Part shown: positions 21,701 through 32,144 of the stretch, one piece after another
Position numbering within the stretch: the first letter of the stretch is position 1
How the letters are laid out: each line of letters starts with the position of its first letter
NCBI GenBank assembly: GCA_950097015.1
Contig: CATNEN010000001.1
Location: forward strand, 15,245,001 to 15,309,000
DNA length: 64,000 nt
Origin: Macrostomum hystrix
Lineage: Eukaryota; Platyhelminthes; Macrostomidae
Direction of reading: 5' to 3'
Notes under the pieces: model-generated
Databases searched by the model: none
The model's input: only the letters and a program-made list of their open reading frames with translations
What the model was told of the DNA's origin: nothing
Position numbers and translations under genes: made by a program

Positions 21701-24647
21701 TAGTTTAACCTGAGTCTCATCTAGTTTAACCTGAATCTCATCTAGTTTAACCTGAATCTCATCTAGTTTAACCTGAATCTCATCTAGTTTAACCTGAATC
21801 TCATCTAGTTTAACCTGAATCTCATCTAGTTTAACCTGAATCTCATCTAGTTTAACCTGAATCTCATCTAGTTTAACCTGAATCTCATCTAGTTTAACCT
21901 GAATCTCATCTAGTTTAACCTGAATCTCATCTAGTTTAACCTGAATCTCATAGTCCATTTCAGTCCCTGGCACAATCTAAATTTCAAATTTTCTCCATGG
22001 GAAGTCGGCTTTAAGTTGGTTACGCAATTAACAATGGGTCTAATTTTCACACATGCCCTGTTTCAAAACACCTTCCTGAAGTCTCAATTGCTGTTTCTTG
22101 AGTCGCGTCAGCGGCATATCTTATTTGAAGTTGAATTAACAATTTAGCCAATTCAATAGCCACAGTGCTGTTATAGCTGTGGCTCATTGTTAAACAAGTT
22201 TAACACCATTGTCAAATGCTCATATTAATGACTTCAAAAACCTTTCAACTAAATGAATTTTCTGACCGTTTCCGTCAGTCTTGGCCAATTTGTTAAAACG
22301 ATCAATGCGAATGTTAATTGGCGCGACCTATTGAAATACTGCTGAGTGAATTTGAAATATTTCAATTTCTAATCTCTTTTAAAGACTTGAATCGACCTCA
22401 TTCAATTGAGATTTTTATCGACGAGATTTTGTGAATACAATAATGTGTAAGCTATTCTTTTACTCTGCAGTACAATGTTTTTTAACAATGCAACTAGAAT
22501 AATACCTTTTATAACATTAAATAGCACCTTAATCTCACTGAAATCCAAGAGTCTCAGAAAATCATTGATCCGCATAGTATCTCGTAGAATCTCATAGACT
22601 CTCATAGAATCTCATAGACTCTCAGAAAAATCTCATACACTCTCATATAATCTCATAGACTCTCATAGAATCTCATAGACTCTCATAGAATCTCATAGAC
22701 TCTCATAGAATCTCATAGACTCTCATAGAATCTCATAGACTCTCATAGAATCTCATAGACTCTCATAGAATCTCATAGACTCTCATAGAATCTCATAGAC
22801 TCCCATAGACTCTCATAGAATCTCATAGAATCTCATAGAATCTCATAGAATCTCATAGAATCTCATAGAATCTCATAGACTCTCATAGAATCTCATAGAA
22901 TCTCATAGAATCTCATAGAATCTCATAGAATCTCATAGAATCTCATAGAATCTCATAGAATCTCATAGAATCTCATAGACTCTCATAGAATCTCATAGAA
23001 TCTCATAGACTCTCATAGAATCTCATAGAATCTCATAGAATCTCATAGACTCTCATAGAATCTCATAGAATCTCATAGACTCTCATAGAATCTCATAGAC
23101 TCTCATAGACTCACTCTCATAGAATCTCATAGAATCTCATAGACTCATTTTCATAGACTCTCAGACAAATCTCATAAACTCTCAGACAATCTCATACACT
23201 CTCATAGAATCTCATACACTCTCATAGAATCTCATACACTCTCATAGGCTCTCATTTAATATAGAATCCCACATGACTATTTTGTAATCTCACACAAGTA
23301 TAAGAATCCACTTCATGTTTTGCCATCGGTTTGAAATTGTCCTGCCGGACTCAAAAAAAGACTCGACAAAGACAGACACAGTCTGACTTCAAATTTAATA
23401 ATTGTCAGATTTCTAACTATAAAAAATAACATGACGCAACTACACCACTAGAGACTGTTGCAACTTATCCACTTGCTCAAGTTCAGTTAACTTCATTTCT
23501 GTTAAAATATTCGCCGTGAAAATCTAGTCTTTGTGTTCAATAATTAGTCTTTAGGATCTTACAAATCAAAACTTGGGGAATATTCTAGCAGATTTGAAGT
23601 GTCGGGCCCTGCATGAGGCGACCACTTAAGCAGTCCACTTGTCAGTTAAGAATGACATTGGCAAGGCTAGTTATATGGCGTCCTAAATTTGATTATCTAA
23701 CATTCATAATCGCTCCTATAATACAATAGTATTGTGGGGCCTATGTCCACTTAAGACTTGGTGTTCGAAAATCACTGCACGCTCGTAAATTAATGAATTT
23801 GATACTGATAATTTAAAATTAGATTTGATATGATAATTATATGATTGTAGCTAACTGAATATCATCTGGAATATATTGATCTCGCGTAAACAAAATGATA
23901 AACATAAAAATCCTTACCATGGATGAAGCTTTCGAAGTACATCGCAGCTTCAAGCTGCTGCTGCTGCTGCTGCTGCTGGTTCTGATGCTGCTGGTGCAAG
24001 AACATGAGGTGCCTTATATCGCCAGAGAATATAATTGGCGGCAGCAGAGGCGGTGGTAACGGCTGTTGCGACTGAATCTTTGTTGCAGCTGGAAAATGAT
24101 GCAGGAAATTTAACAAAACGTCTTTCTTAGCTGATGCTGGTACCCAGTTCTGTATTGCATAGTGAAATGTCTCATTTAGAATAGTATTTGCAGGAAGGGC
24201 CAGGGGCAGTGGCACATCATTCGGTGACACTAGACCCGCAGCCAGCGAGGAGGCAATTCTGCCCATTACGCTGACTCCTGACTTTCTCATCGTCAGGCAG
24301 TGTACACTCAAATTAAATCTGGCCTCGCCGCGGAATCGAGCTCAGGGACCTCAATGTCTTGCTTAGGGATTCCAGGGGTTATCGAATGCCGGAGACAAAC
24401 GCTAGACAAAATAAAACAGAACCAGAACTGGCAGCTCACTGCGACTAGTCGAGTCTCCGAGAATGGCTGAAACACCGAACTTCAATTGAACAGGAGCTTC
24501 GGGCGAGTCAGCAACGAAAGATTCTGCTGCTCTGCTCTGGTCGTCCTCGTTGGCTTCTGTAGCTGCTGCTGCTGCTGAATGCTTAGACAACACGAACTGT
24601 CTGAGCATGAGTTCGTCGCTTTGTAGAATAGACTCCATGCCGAACAT
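18772..24647 (-). CDS. dbx: Dbx-class homeodomain transcription factor
   Basis: Four exons join in phase: 24647-24440, 24088-23918, 21370-21006 and 18999-18772, coding for 323 aa. Residues 205-264 form the homeodomain, starting near GMLRRAVFSD and including QKYISKPDRKKL. The last exon begins VKIWFQNRRMKWRNSKEREL, so the intron lies between homeodomain codons 44 and 45. RMKWRNSKERELL is diagnostic of Dbx. The N-terminus carries FGVSAILG, matching the Groucho-binding EH1 motif, as expected of a repressor. Poly-Gln tracts (exons 2 and 3), a poly-Ala run just before the homeodomain and an acidic C-terminus complete it. Dbx proteins pattern interneuron progenitors in other animals. Introns 2 and 3 are filled with related arrays; intron 1 (351 bp) carries a SINE fragment. 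Confidence 0.95.
20575..20990 (-). repeat. 21-bp minisatellite in Dbx intron 3
   Basis: Gene-strand unit GATGAGATTCCAGTAAGATT plus T. It begins about 15 nt downstream of the real donor (GATTCTCAG|GTAAGACT), which it resembles, and each unit contains a GTAAGA. Confidence 0.95.
21408..21952 (-). repeat. 21-bp minisatellite in Dbx intron 2
   Basis: Gene-strand unit GATGAGATTCAGGTTAAACT plus A. It ends 37 nt before the exon 3 acceptor at 21371. Open frames through it into exon 3 are fortuitous. Confidence 0.95.
22563..23260 (-). repeat. 10-bp minisatellite in Dbx intron 2
   Basis: Gene-strand unit TATGAGATTC alternating with TATGAGAGTC. It shares the TGAGATTC core with the two other arrays of this gene. 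Confidence 0.95.
24190..24345 (-). mobile_element. SINE fragment in Dbx intron 1
   Basis: Matches the SINE at 1730-2091 (for example CATTCGGTGACACTAGACCC and GGCCTCGCCGCGGAATCGAG), with an internal deletion. Confidence 0.65.
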
Positions 24648-24764
24648 TATTTTGGCGAAAAATTAGTTTGAACAACTGGGAAGAGTAATAATTGCAATTT
24701 AGGGATTCGGTGTCGCACAATATCTGAGCTGTTATAATATTCCCTAGGAGACCGCTATCAGAGA

Positions 24765-24900
24765 TACAGGCTCGTTTCTCATTGGCTAGAATTTTTGTGC
24801 CCCAGCAAGAGTTTGAGTCCAGTTCTCAGTCACAGTTTGAGCGGACAGTGGGGTTGGGGGGCTTGTCTGTGGAGAGAAGGTTGAATTTCATTGGTTGCGA
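24765..24900 (-). promoter_or_regulatory. possible Dbx promoter with CCAAT boxes
   Basis: Minus-strand AGCCAATGAGA (about 24785-24775) and ACCAATGAAA (about 24895-24886) lie 130-250 bp upstream of the Dbx ATG. No TATA box was recognised. Confidence 0.3.
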
Positions 24901-24909
24901 CATTTTGGT

Positions 24910-25350
24910 GTCTGGGGCCAGCCTGAAAACATAGATGGAAAAAAATACTGGTGTGGCGACCTACCCAGTCCATGGACTGGACAACCGCATAGTTGACACT
25001 GTTCATTAATTTATTATAGTCTCAGTAAACTATTTGCTTCCGTAAACTTTTTTTTCTTTAATTATTTTGTTTGCCGTTTACTTTAGTAAATAAATATTAA
25101 CTTTTATCAATTCGATAAGTTAATTGAGAAGAAGTTACTTACATTCTAACTATTTTTCTGAATTAAAAATCTAAAATCTTAAAAGGAAAACACACTGGAC
25201 AGTCAAATAGTCATAATTAGGCATCTAACCTCGTAAGGAAATGAAAAGTCGCAGGATCCTACTAACAGTAGAATCGCGTATTTTTGTAACAACTATTTCG
25301 GGGCTATGAACAATGCGCATGTAAGATTGGCGGTATCTGAGTTCAAGTGT
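24910..25350. other. AT-rich upstream flank of Dbx
   Basis: No gene or array seen. Confidence 0.35.
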
Positions 25351-25351
25351 T

Positions 25352-26712
25352 TTGTTAGACAGATTGTGTTAGGCACAGATTGTGTTAGACACAGAATGTG
25401 TTAGGCACAGATTGTGTTAGACACAGTTTGTGTTAGACACAGTTTGTGTTAGGCACAGATTGTGTTAGACACAGATTGTTTTAGACACAGATTGTGTTAG
25501 ACAAAGATTTTGTTAGACACAGATTGTGTTAAGCACAGTTTGTGTTAGGCACAGTTTGTGTTAGGCACAGTTTGTGTTAGACACAGATTGTGTTACACAC
25601 TGTTTGTGTTAGACACTGTTTGTGTTAGACATTGTTTGTGTTAGACACAGATTGTGTTAGACACAGTTTGTGTTAGACAATGTTTGTGTTAGGACAATGT
25701 TTGTGTTAGGCACAGATTGTGTTAGACACAGATTGTTTTAGACACAGATTGTGTTAGACACAGATTGTGTTAGACAAAGATTTTGTTAGACACAGATTGT
25801 GTTAAGCACAGTTTGTGTTAGGCACAGTTTGTGTTAGGCACAGTTTGTGTTAGACACAGATTGTGTTACACACTGTTTGTGTTAGACACTGTTTGTGTTA
25901 GACATTGTTTGTGTTAGACACAGATTGTGTTAGACACAGTTTGTGTTAGACAATGTTTGTGTTAGGACAATGTTTGTGTTAGGCACAGATTGTGTTAGAC
26001 ACAGATTGTTTTAGACACAGATTGTGTTAGACACAGATTGTGTTAGACAAAGATTTTGTTAGACACAGATTGTGTTAGGCACAGTTTGTGTTAGGCACAG
26101 TTTGTGTTAGGCAATGTTTGTGTTAGACACTGTTTGTGTTAGACAATGTTTGTGTTAGACAAAGTTTGTGTTAGACAAAGTTTGTGTTAGACACAGTTTG
26201 TGTTAGACACAGATTGTGTTAGACAATGTTTGTGTTAGACACAGATTGTGTTAGGCACAGATTGTGTTAGACACAGATTGTTTTAGACACAGATTGTGTT
26301 AGACACAGATTGTGTTAGACAAAGATTTTGTTAGACACAGATTGTGTTAGGCACAGTTTGTGTTAGGCACAGTTTGTGTTAGGCAATGTTTGTGTTAGAC
26401 ACTGTTTGTGTTAGACAATGTTTGTGTTAGACAAAGTTTGTGTTAGACAAAGTTTGTGTTAGACACAGTTTGTGTTAGACACAGATTGTGTTAGACAATG
26501 TTTGTGTTAGACACAGATTGTGTTAGACACTGTTTGTGTTAGACACAGATTGTGTTAGACACAGATTGTGTTAGACACAGTTTGTGTTAGACAAAGTTTG
26601 TGTTAGACACAGTTTGTGTTAGACACAGTTTGTGTTAGACACAGATTGTGTTAGACACAGTTTGTGTTAGACACAGATTGTGTTAGACACAGTTTGTGTT
26701 AGGCACAGATAC
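25352..26712 (+). repeat. 16-bp minisatellite
   Basis: Unit GTTAGACACAGATTGT with TTTGT and CAATG variants, and larger blocks repeated within it (GGACAATG near 25691 and 25972). The same unit occurs inverted at 30750-31065. Confidence 0.95.
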
Positions 26713-27259
26713 TTAAAAACTCATTTTGAAGATATTTTATAAGTTTTCCATTTTAAAGTATTTCAAAGTGCCAGGTTACAAGTCCGGCAAGCATTGAGAC
26801 ACTACAATATTTGTATTTATGTGGCTGATAGAAACTTATTTTGACGCTGTTCGTATCGTTTCAAAAGGCTTTATCAATCAAATTCGCTGAAAAGTGTGCA
26901 GCATTAGCGATTATATTTGTAAATGTGAATAACTAGAAAAATGTTCAGTATTAATGCAAGTAGTGCAATTTATGAATATTTAGGCTTCAGTAAATATAAG
27001 TTAGCAAATGATTTTCTCCGTTGGATCATGAAGTTCAGGCTGTATAGAATTAGTTTTGTTGCGAAGCAGCTTTAATCGGTACACAAGAAGAGGAAAGTCG
27101 AATGAAACAAAGCTTAAATGTACATATCAGTCTAATTTAACGAAAGCTAATAGTTCTTAATTATGTCACAGTCTGTGGTTAAAGAGTTAAAAACGACAGA
27201 AAATTCATTGCTTTGGACTGGGTTGCTCCAGTGCCTGTTCAATTTTCCTTAGTTTTTCT

Positions 27260-28327
27260 TCAAGTTTTCGCATTTTCCTTGGCCATTTCTTCATTTTCTT
27301 GTTCAGCTTTTTTTCTGGCCTCCATTTCCTCGGCCAGGGCCTCAGTTTTATCCAGTTTCATTTGTTTTAGTTTCATTTCCATTTCCGCGAATTTAATCGC
27401 CATTGCTTCTTTTTCTTCTTCAGCTTTTTTTCTCGCATTCCTTTCCTCGGACAGGGCCTCATTTTGGCGCAGCATTTCATCTTCCTGCTCATGAATGGTG
27501 TTCTCCCTCTCAGCGGCTAGTTTCTGCGCTTCAGCGATTGTTTCATAATGCTGAAGAACGGACCGAACTATCTGAAGGAGCTCCTCTGTCAGCCGGACTG
27601 GGCGGCCGTCCATTTTGCCTGCGATGTCTTCGATTGTTTTGCATCCAATGTCGAGCAGTTGCCGAGCTTTTTTATACTTCTCGAACAACAGGTCTAGTCG
27701 ATCAGCTCTCTGGTAAGCCTTATTGTTGCTCCTTACAGAGTCCTGAAAGCTACTTTGCCGAGTGATCAGACCCAAGGTACAGATTCTACCGACCCATTGC
27801 CTAACACTGTTGAGCTGTGCAGCCAACTTGATTCTCTTAGCCTCCCGCATGCATGCATTCTTTCCTTGTTCCTCCGAAAAAGCCTCCTCTCTGACGTTTT
27901 GAGCTACTGCCTCCAGCTCTTTCATGTACCTGACGAAGTTCAATAAGTTTTTTCCATATTCTTCATAAAGGATGATAAAGCTCTGCAACGAGTCCGTCAT
28001 GCTGCTGACCTGTTTCCTATCAAGGGTTCCGTTCTTTAAGGTTTCCTTCAGGCAATTCGTAATCGCCTCATGTTCCTTGCCAATAGTCGCTATCTGCGCG
28101 CCCAATGACTCTGCGTTGACAAGACAGTTCTGAAGTGCTTCTTTAAACTCTCTGAGTGATCGAATGCCGGGGAGGAGCCGATGGTTGATAGATCCGATGC
28201 TCTTGTCAACGGCAGTCAGATTCTCCATCGCTTGCCTGATGTCCCGCTCGAGTTTACTTAGTTGTTCCTTTGCGGAAAATATCTTTCCGAGTTCTTGCAA
28301 ACTTTGTCCCAGCGATTTACTGTCCAT
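27260..28327 (-). CDS. coiled-coil protein of unknown function, 355 aa
   Basis: Uninterrupted frame from ATG 28327 to TGA 27262-27260. The first two thirds are helical and mixed (begins MDSKSLGQSLQELGKIF). The last 90 residues are a highly charged Glu/Lys/Ala coiled coil with two similar blocks around EERNARKKAEEEKEAMA and EEMEARKKAEQENEEMA. There is no signal peptide or membrane segment. An acceptor (CTTTTAG) lies 19 nt upstream of the ATG and a matching donor (TTTCAG|GTGAGTG) near 28439, so a short 5' UTR intron is likely. I do not recognise the family; a cytoplasmic scaffold is plausible but not shown. Codon use and composition match the other real genes. Confidence 0.85.
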   Translation of the reverse strand: MDSKSLGQSLQELGKIFSAKEQLSKLERDIRQAMENLTAVDKSIGSINHRLLPGIRSLREFKEALQNCLVNAESLGAQIATIGKEHEAITNCLKETLKNGTLDRKQVSSMTDSLQSFIILYEEYGKNLLNFVRYMKELEAVAQNVREEAFSEEQGKNACMREAKRIKLAAQLNSVRQWVGRICTLGLITRQSSFQDSVRSNNKAYQRADRLDLLFEKYKKARQLLDIGCKTIEDIAGKMDGRPVRLTEELLQIVRSVLQHYETIAEAQKLAAERENTIHEQEDEMLRQNEALSEERNARKKAEEEKEAMAIKFAEMEMKLKQMKLDKTEALAEEMEARKKAEQENEEMAKENAKT

Positions 28328-28439
28328 TGTCCCACCGTCAATTTTCTAAAAGATAGTGTTTTCGCTTGAATCACGACTTAGCATTAGTAAACAAGAACTT
28401 TACATATGATTTGCTTGAATAATTATTCCCACTCACCTG

Positions 28440-29140
28440 AAATCGTAATCAAAATTGAAATCTTCGATTATCCGCACGGGCAGGTGGAACGGCTCAATTG
28501 AGAACGTCCCAACAAAATCTACTCTGCAGCCTATAAGCAGACAAGTGCTCTGCCATATTTATCATGCAAAATATTGTTCCTTGTTATTGTGTGAGCGGTA
28601 GCGGTGTACAGTTATGTGCAGTGGCTGAGTACAGCTTTGAATACAGCGGGTATACTCAAGAAAAGCGGAACTTCCCCATCGCTTGAACACATTAAGCTGA
28701 AACTAGTAAAAAACATCTTTGCGTACACAAGCGTACAGTACGACTAACAGAAGTTCCTCCTTAGGCAGAGTACACATCTCTGCACTTTTCCTGTTTACAT
28801 TATCCAGCTCAATCTAGTTCCTTCTCTTCTGTTTACTCTGCTCGCGGAGAGTAAACTGTACCTTCGTCAGCATAACCAGGAGACTAATAGATTTCTCGCG
28901 AGGATAGGCTTTAGCTACAGAGGATAACCTTGAAACGTACTTTGACTAAAGATTTGTGAACAGTGAAAACGCCAAAGAGATTTAACAATAAACCTAACTA
29001 CAAAATCTAGGGAAAAGCTACCTAGAGTAATTACGGAACTCTCAGAAGCAGTGTTAGTAAGGATAAATTTAGGCTATTGTGCATCAGTTTTTCTGTCGAG
29101 TTGCTCAAACTGATGAGGCAAGTCGGAACCCGCCAATCAG
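28440..29140. other. intergenic
   Basis: The 5' UTR exon and promoter of the coiled-coil gene probably lie at 28440-28600. Otherwise nothing was recognised. Confidence 0.35.
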
Positions 29141-29146
29141 CGGAAA

Positions 29147-29940
29147 TCACTGGATCCGAATCTGATGGATCTCGTCCAGTCGTCTCTGCTGCCAGTCGTC
29201 CAGCTCGTTGAAGGTCTCGAAGCTTCGAAGGGCCTCTTGCACATCGGCGTCAGTTGTAGCAGCTGCTAGGGCTCGCACGAAATGGATGTTGTCCGAGCTG
29301 ACGAACGCCGGACACACCCGCCCCAAGTCATCCGCTTTCGGGTTCTCACCAGCAGCCAGCCAGCTCAGACAGGCCTGGAACGCGTGTCTGCGGCCGCTCA
29401 GCAGCTCGTGCTCTACAGCGAGCTTCGTCAGCTCCTTGAACTGAGCCAGCTGCAGCCAGATCGCCCTTGTCGGCCATGACTCTGGCGCGCTCCTCGCGGC
29501 ACTCGGCCTCGTTCGCTGGGCTGCTCTCCGCTCTGTAGAAGTCTGCCGCTTTGGTGTAGTGGTCGATGGCAAGGTCCAGTGCGGTCACCTGAGGTTGATT
29601 GCTAAGAAATTTGCGCTCCCATTTCCACATCTGCAGTTCAGGGCCGACGTTGCGCCAGTCCAGGCTGCCGGGAACTTGGCGATGCAGCACCAGGGCCCGC
29701 TCAGCGGTTCTCTTGTGCATGCTGGCAGCAAAGTTGACGTGCCCGCGCTCAGAATAAATCCTCACCGCTTCCTTCAGCAACAAAATCAATCTCGCGACGC
29801 AGGTCCACCTTCGCGAAACAGTTAGCCGCGTCCTCCAGACACTTGGCGCCATCGAATTCTTCCTTTTTGTGGTGGTACTCCTCAGAAGCTTCAATGAACT
29901 TTTCGCCGGCTGGAGCCCATTGCTTCTCCAGCTTCAGCTT
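29147..29940 (-). CDS. SNAP family (NSF attachment protein), two frameshifts, 5' incomplete
   Basis: Three successive frames together give an alpha/beta-SNAP-like protein. The first holds ANKLKLEKQWAPAGEKFIEA and DGAKCLEDAANCFAKVD; the second LLKEAVRIYSERGHVNFAA; the third AQFKELTKLAVEHEL and the C-terminus NELDDWQQRRLDEIHQI. These align in order with TPR-like helices of alpha-SNAP, which recruits NSF to disassemble SNARE complexes. Each frame change is explained by one extra base: in a four-T run (29782-29785) and near 29450. There is no internal stop within the frames used, and conservation runs to the natural C-terminus. Uncorrected assembly indels or a young pseudogene are both possible. 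The N-terminal ~35 residues were not found; they should lie upstream of the adjoining 23-bp array. Confidence 0.8.
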
Positions 29941-30452
29941 GTTTGCTTCTCCAGCTCCAGCTTGTTCGCTTCTCCAGCTTCAACTTGTTCGCTTCTCCAG
30001 CTCCAGCTTGTTCGCTTCTCCAGCTTCAGCTTGTTCGCTTCTCCAGCTCCAGCTTGTTCGCTTCTCCAGCTCCAGCTTGTTCGCTTCTCCAGCTCCAGCT
30101 TGTTCGCTTCTCCAGCTCCAGCTTGTTCGCTTCTCCAGTTTCAGCTTGTTCGCTTCTCCAGTTTCAGCTTGTTCGCTTCTCCAGCTCCAGCTTGTTCGCT
30201 TCTCCAGTTTCAGCTTGTTTGCTTCTCCAGCTTCAGCTTGTTTGCTTCTCCAGCTTCAGCTTGTTCGCTTCTCCAGCTCCAGCTTGTTCGCCTCTCCAGC
30301 TCCAGCTTGTTCGCTTCTCCAGCTCCAGCTTGTTCGCTTCTCCAGCTTCAGCTTGTTCGCTTCTCCAGCTCCAGCTTGTTCGCTTCTCCAGCTCCAGCTT
30401 GTTCGCTTCTCCAGCTCCAGCTTGTTCGCTTCTCCAGCTTCAGCTTGTTTGC
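29925..30452 (-). repeat. 23-bp minisatellite derived from SNAP exon edge
   Basis: Gene-strand unit GCGAACAAGCTGGAGCTGGA plus GAA. In frame this reads EANKLELE, nearly the exon's own EANKLKLEKQW. All frames stay open because 23 is not a multiple of three and no unit contains a stop; the frames are not evidence of genes. Confidence 0.95.
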
Positions 30453-30749
30453 ACAATGTATCATTAGGCTTAATTTCAGTAGATTTTTTCCTGTGTACTA
30501 CTAAAAATGTTTAAACATTTAATTCTAGGATAAATGATTACTTTGCTTTCCGCCCCGAAACAGTAGTCTCTAAGGTTGATGTTGCTTCGTTTTTTGTTTA
30601 GGTCATGACTTATTTAATTGCTGTATTAAGTCTTTGTTTCTGAGCACTGAGCAGTGTTCAACCAAGTTGTTTTTCTATACTTTTAAAAAACTTTTTCTAC
30701 AGCCAGAACTTCATATTCCAACTAACGAAGAGTTTGCAAGCTTCAATCT

Positions 30750-31065
30750 GTGTCTAACACAAACAGTGTCTAACACAATCTGTGTCTAACACAATCTGTG
30801 TCTAACACAATCTGTGTCTAACACAAACAGTGTCTAACACAATCTGTGTCTAACACAAACTGTGTCTAACACAATCTGTGTCTAACACAAACTGTGTCTA
30901 ACATAAACTGTGTCTAACACAATCTGTGTCTAACACAAACTGTGTCTAACATAAACTGTGTCTAACACAAACTGTGTCTAACACAAACTGTGTCTAACAC
31001 AATCTGTGTCTAACACAATCTGTGTCTAAAATAAACTGTGTTTAACACAAACTGTGCCTAACACG
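30750..31065 (-). repeat. 16-bp minisatellite, inverted copy
   Basis: Plus strand reads TGTGTCTAACACAAAC, the reverse complement of the 25352-26712 unit. Confidence 0.95.
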
Positions 31066-31560
31066 GTCTCTGGAATAATCTACTTAAATGTTTCATTAAT
31101 TAAATTTCCGTAGAGAAATTTCTGTTAACGGAAAAAAAGCCTATTATGCTACTATTGATAGTTTGTAGTTGATGGCTTTAGTGGATAGAGTTGGCATGAA
31201 ATAAAATTTGTTCTATTTAAATTAGTAAACTAATTAAAAAATATTTATTAGCTGTAACCAAGTGTTCATAAGAGAATCACGTGCAACAATTACATTACCA
31301 CAATGTTCGGCTGTACAAAAAATAAATAAGTTTAACATCCGATAAATGGTCAGGAAAAAATGTTTTTGTTAGCTGAAGTCAGAAAATGGTTTCTGCTTGG
31401 AGAAGCAGGCTCGGAGGCTTTGAGTACTTTGCTATAAGTACAGGAAATTGTCTCAGTGCGTGCGGAAAATTATTTACAAGGCCTAGCCAAGAGTAAGTGG
31501 CATGCCTTGTTTTGCTTTATATCTACGCTGTCATCGGCTGTACTACATCTCTGTGTTAGC
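31066..31560. other. no gene recognised
   Basis: AT-rich; could hold the missing 5' part of the SNAP gene, but no exon is convincing. Confidence 0.3.
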
Positions 31561-31574
31561 CAGTGCCAAACTCA

Positions 31575-31850
31575 CTCTCTCCCCCCACTCTACCCCTCTC
31601 CCTCTCACTCTCCCTCTCTCCCTTACTCTCCCTCTCTCCCTCTCACTCTCCCTCTCTCCCCCACTCTACCTCTCTCCCCCACTCTACCTCTCTCCCTCTC
31701 ACTCTCCCTCTCTCCCCCACTCTACCTCTCTCCCCCACTCTCCCTCTCACTGTACATCTTCCTCTCTCACTCTCTCTCTCTCGCTGTCCATCTCTCCCCC
31801 TCACTCTACTTCTCTCCATCTCACTCTCCCTCTCTCCCTCTACGTGTCTG
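31575..31850 (+). repeat. CT-rich simple repeat
   Basis: Irregular CCCTCTCTCCCTCTCACTCT tract, polypyrimidine on the plus strand. All three frames are open and low complexity. Confidence 0.9.
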
Positions 31851-31987
31851 TCTCAAACTCTGCCTCTCTTCAGCTCTCTCTGCGTCTCAACCTATCTCTA
31901 TACCAGTCGCTATAGCTGTCACCCCTAAAGTCAGTAGTCGCGAGTGCTTGTAAGTCAAAAAAATAATTGTCTATTATAGTAGTAGTT

Positions 31988-32094
31988 CTATTTAGATGGA
32001 ATGAGGCTCGCTAACTCATGCTCATCTGTCGCCAATCTCTTTGGGGTCGGTGACTCAATTGATTCCAAAACCATGAAGGCCCGTTGCCACCGCC

Positions 32095-32144
<50 letters not shown>

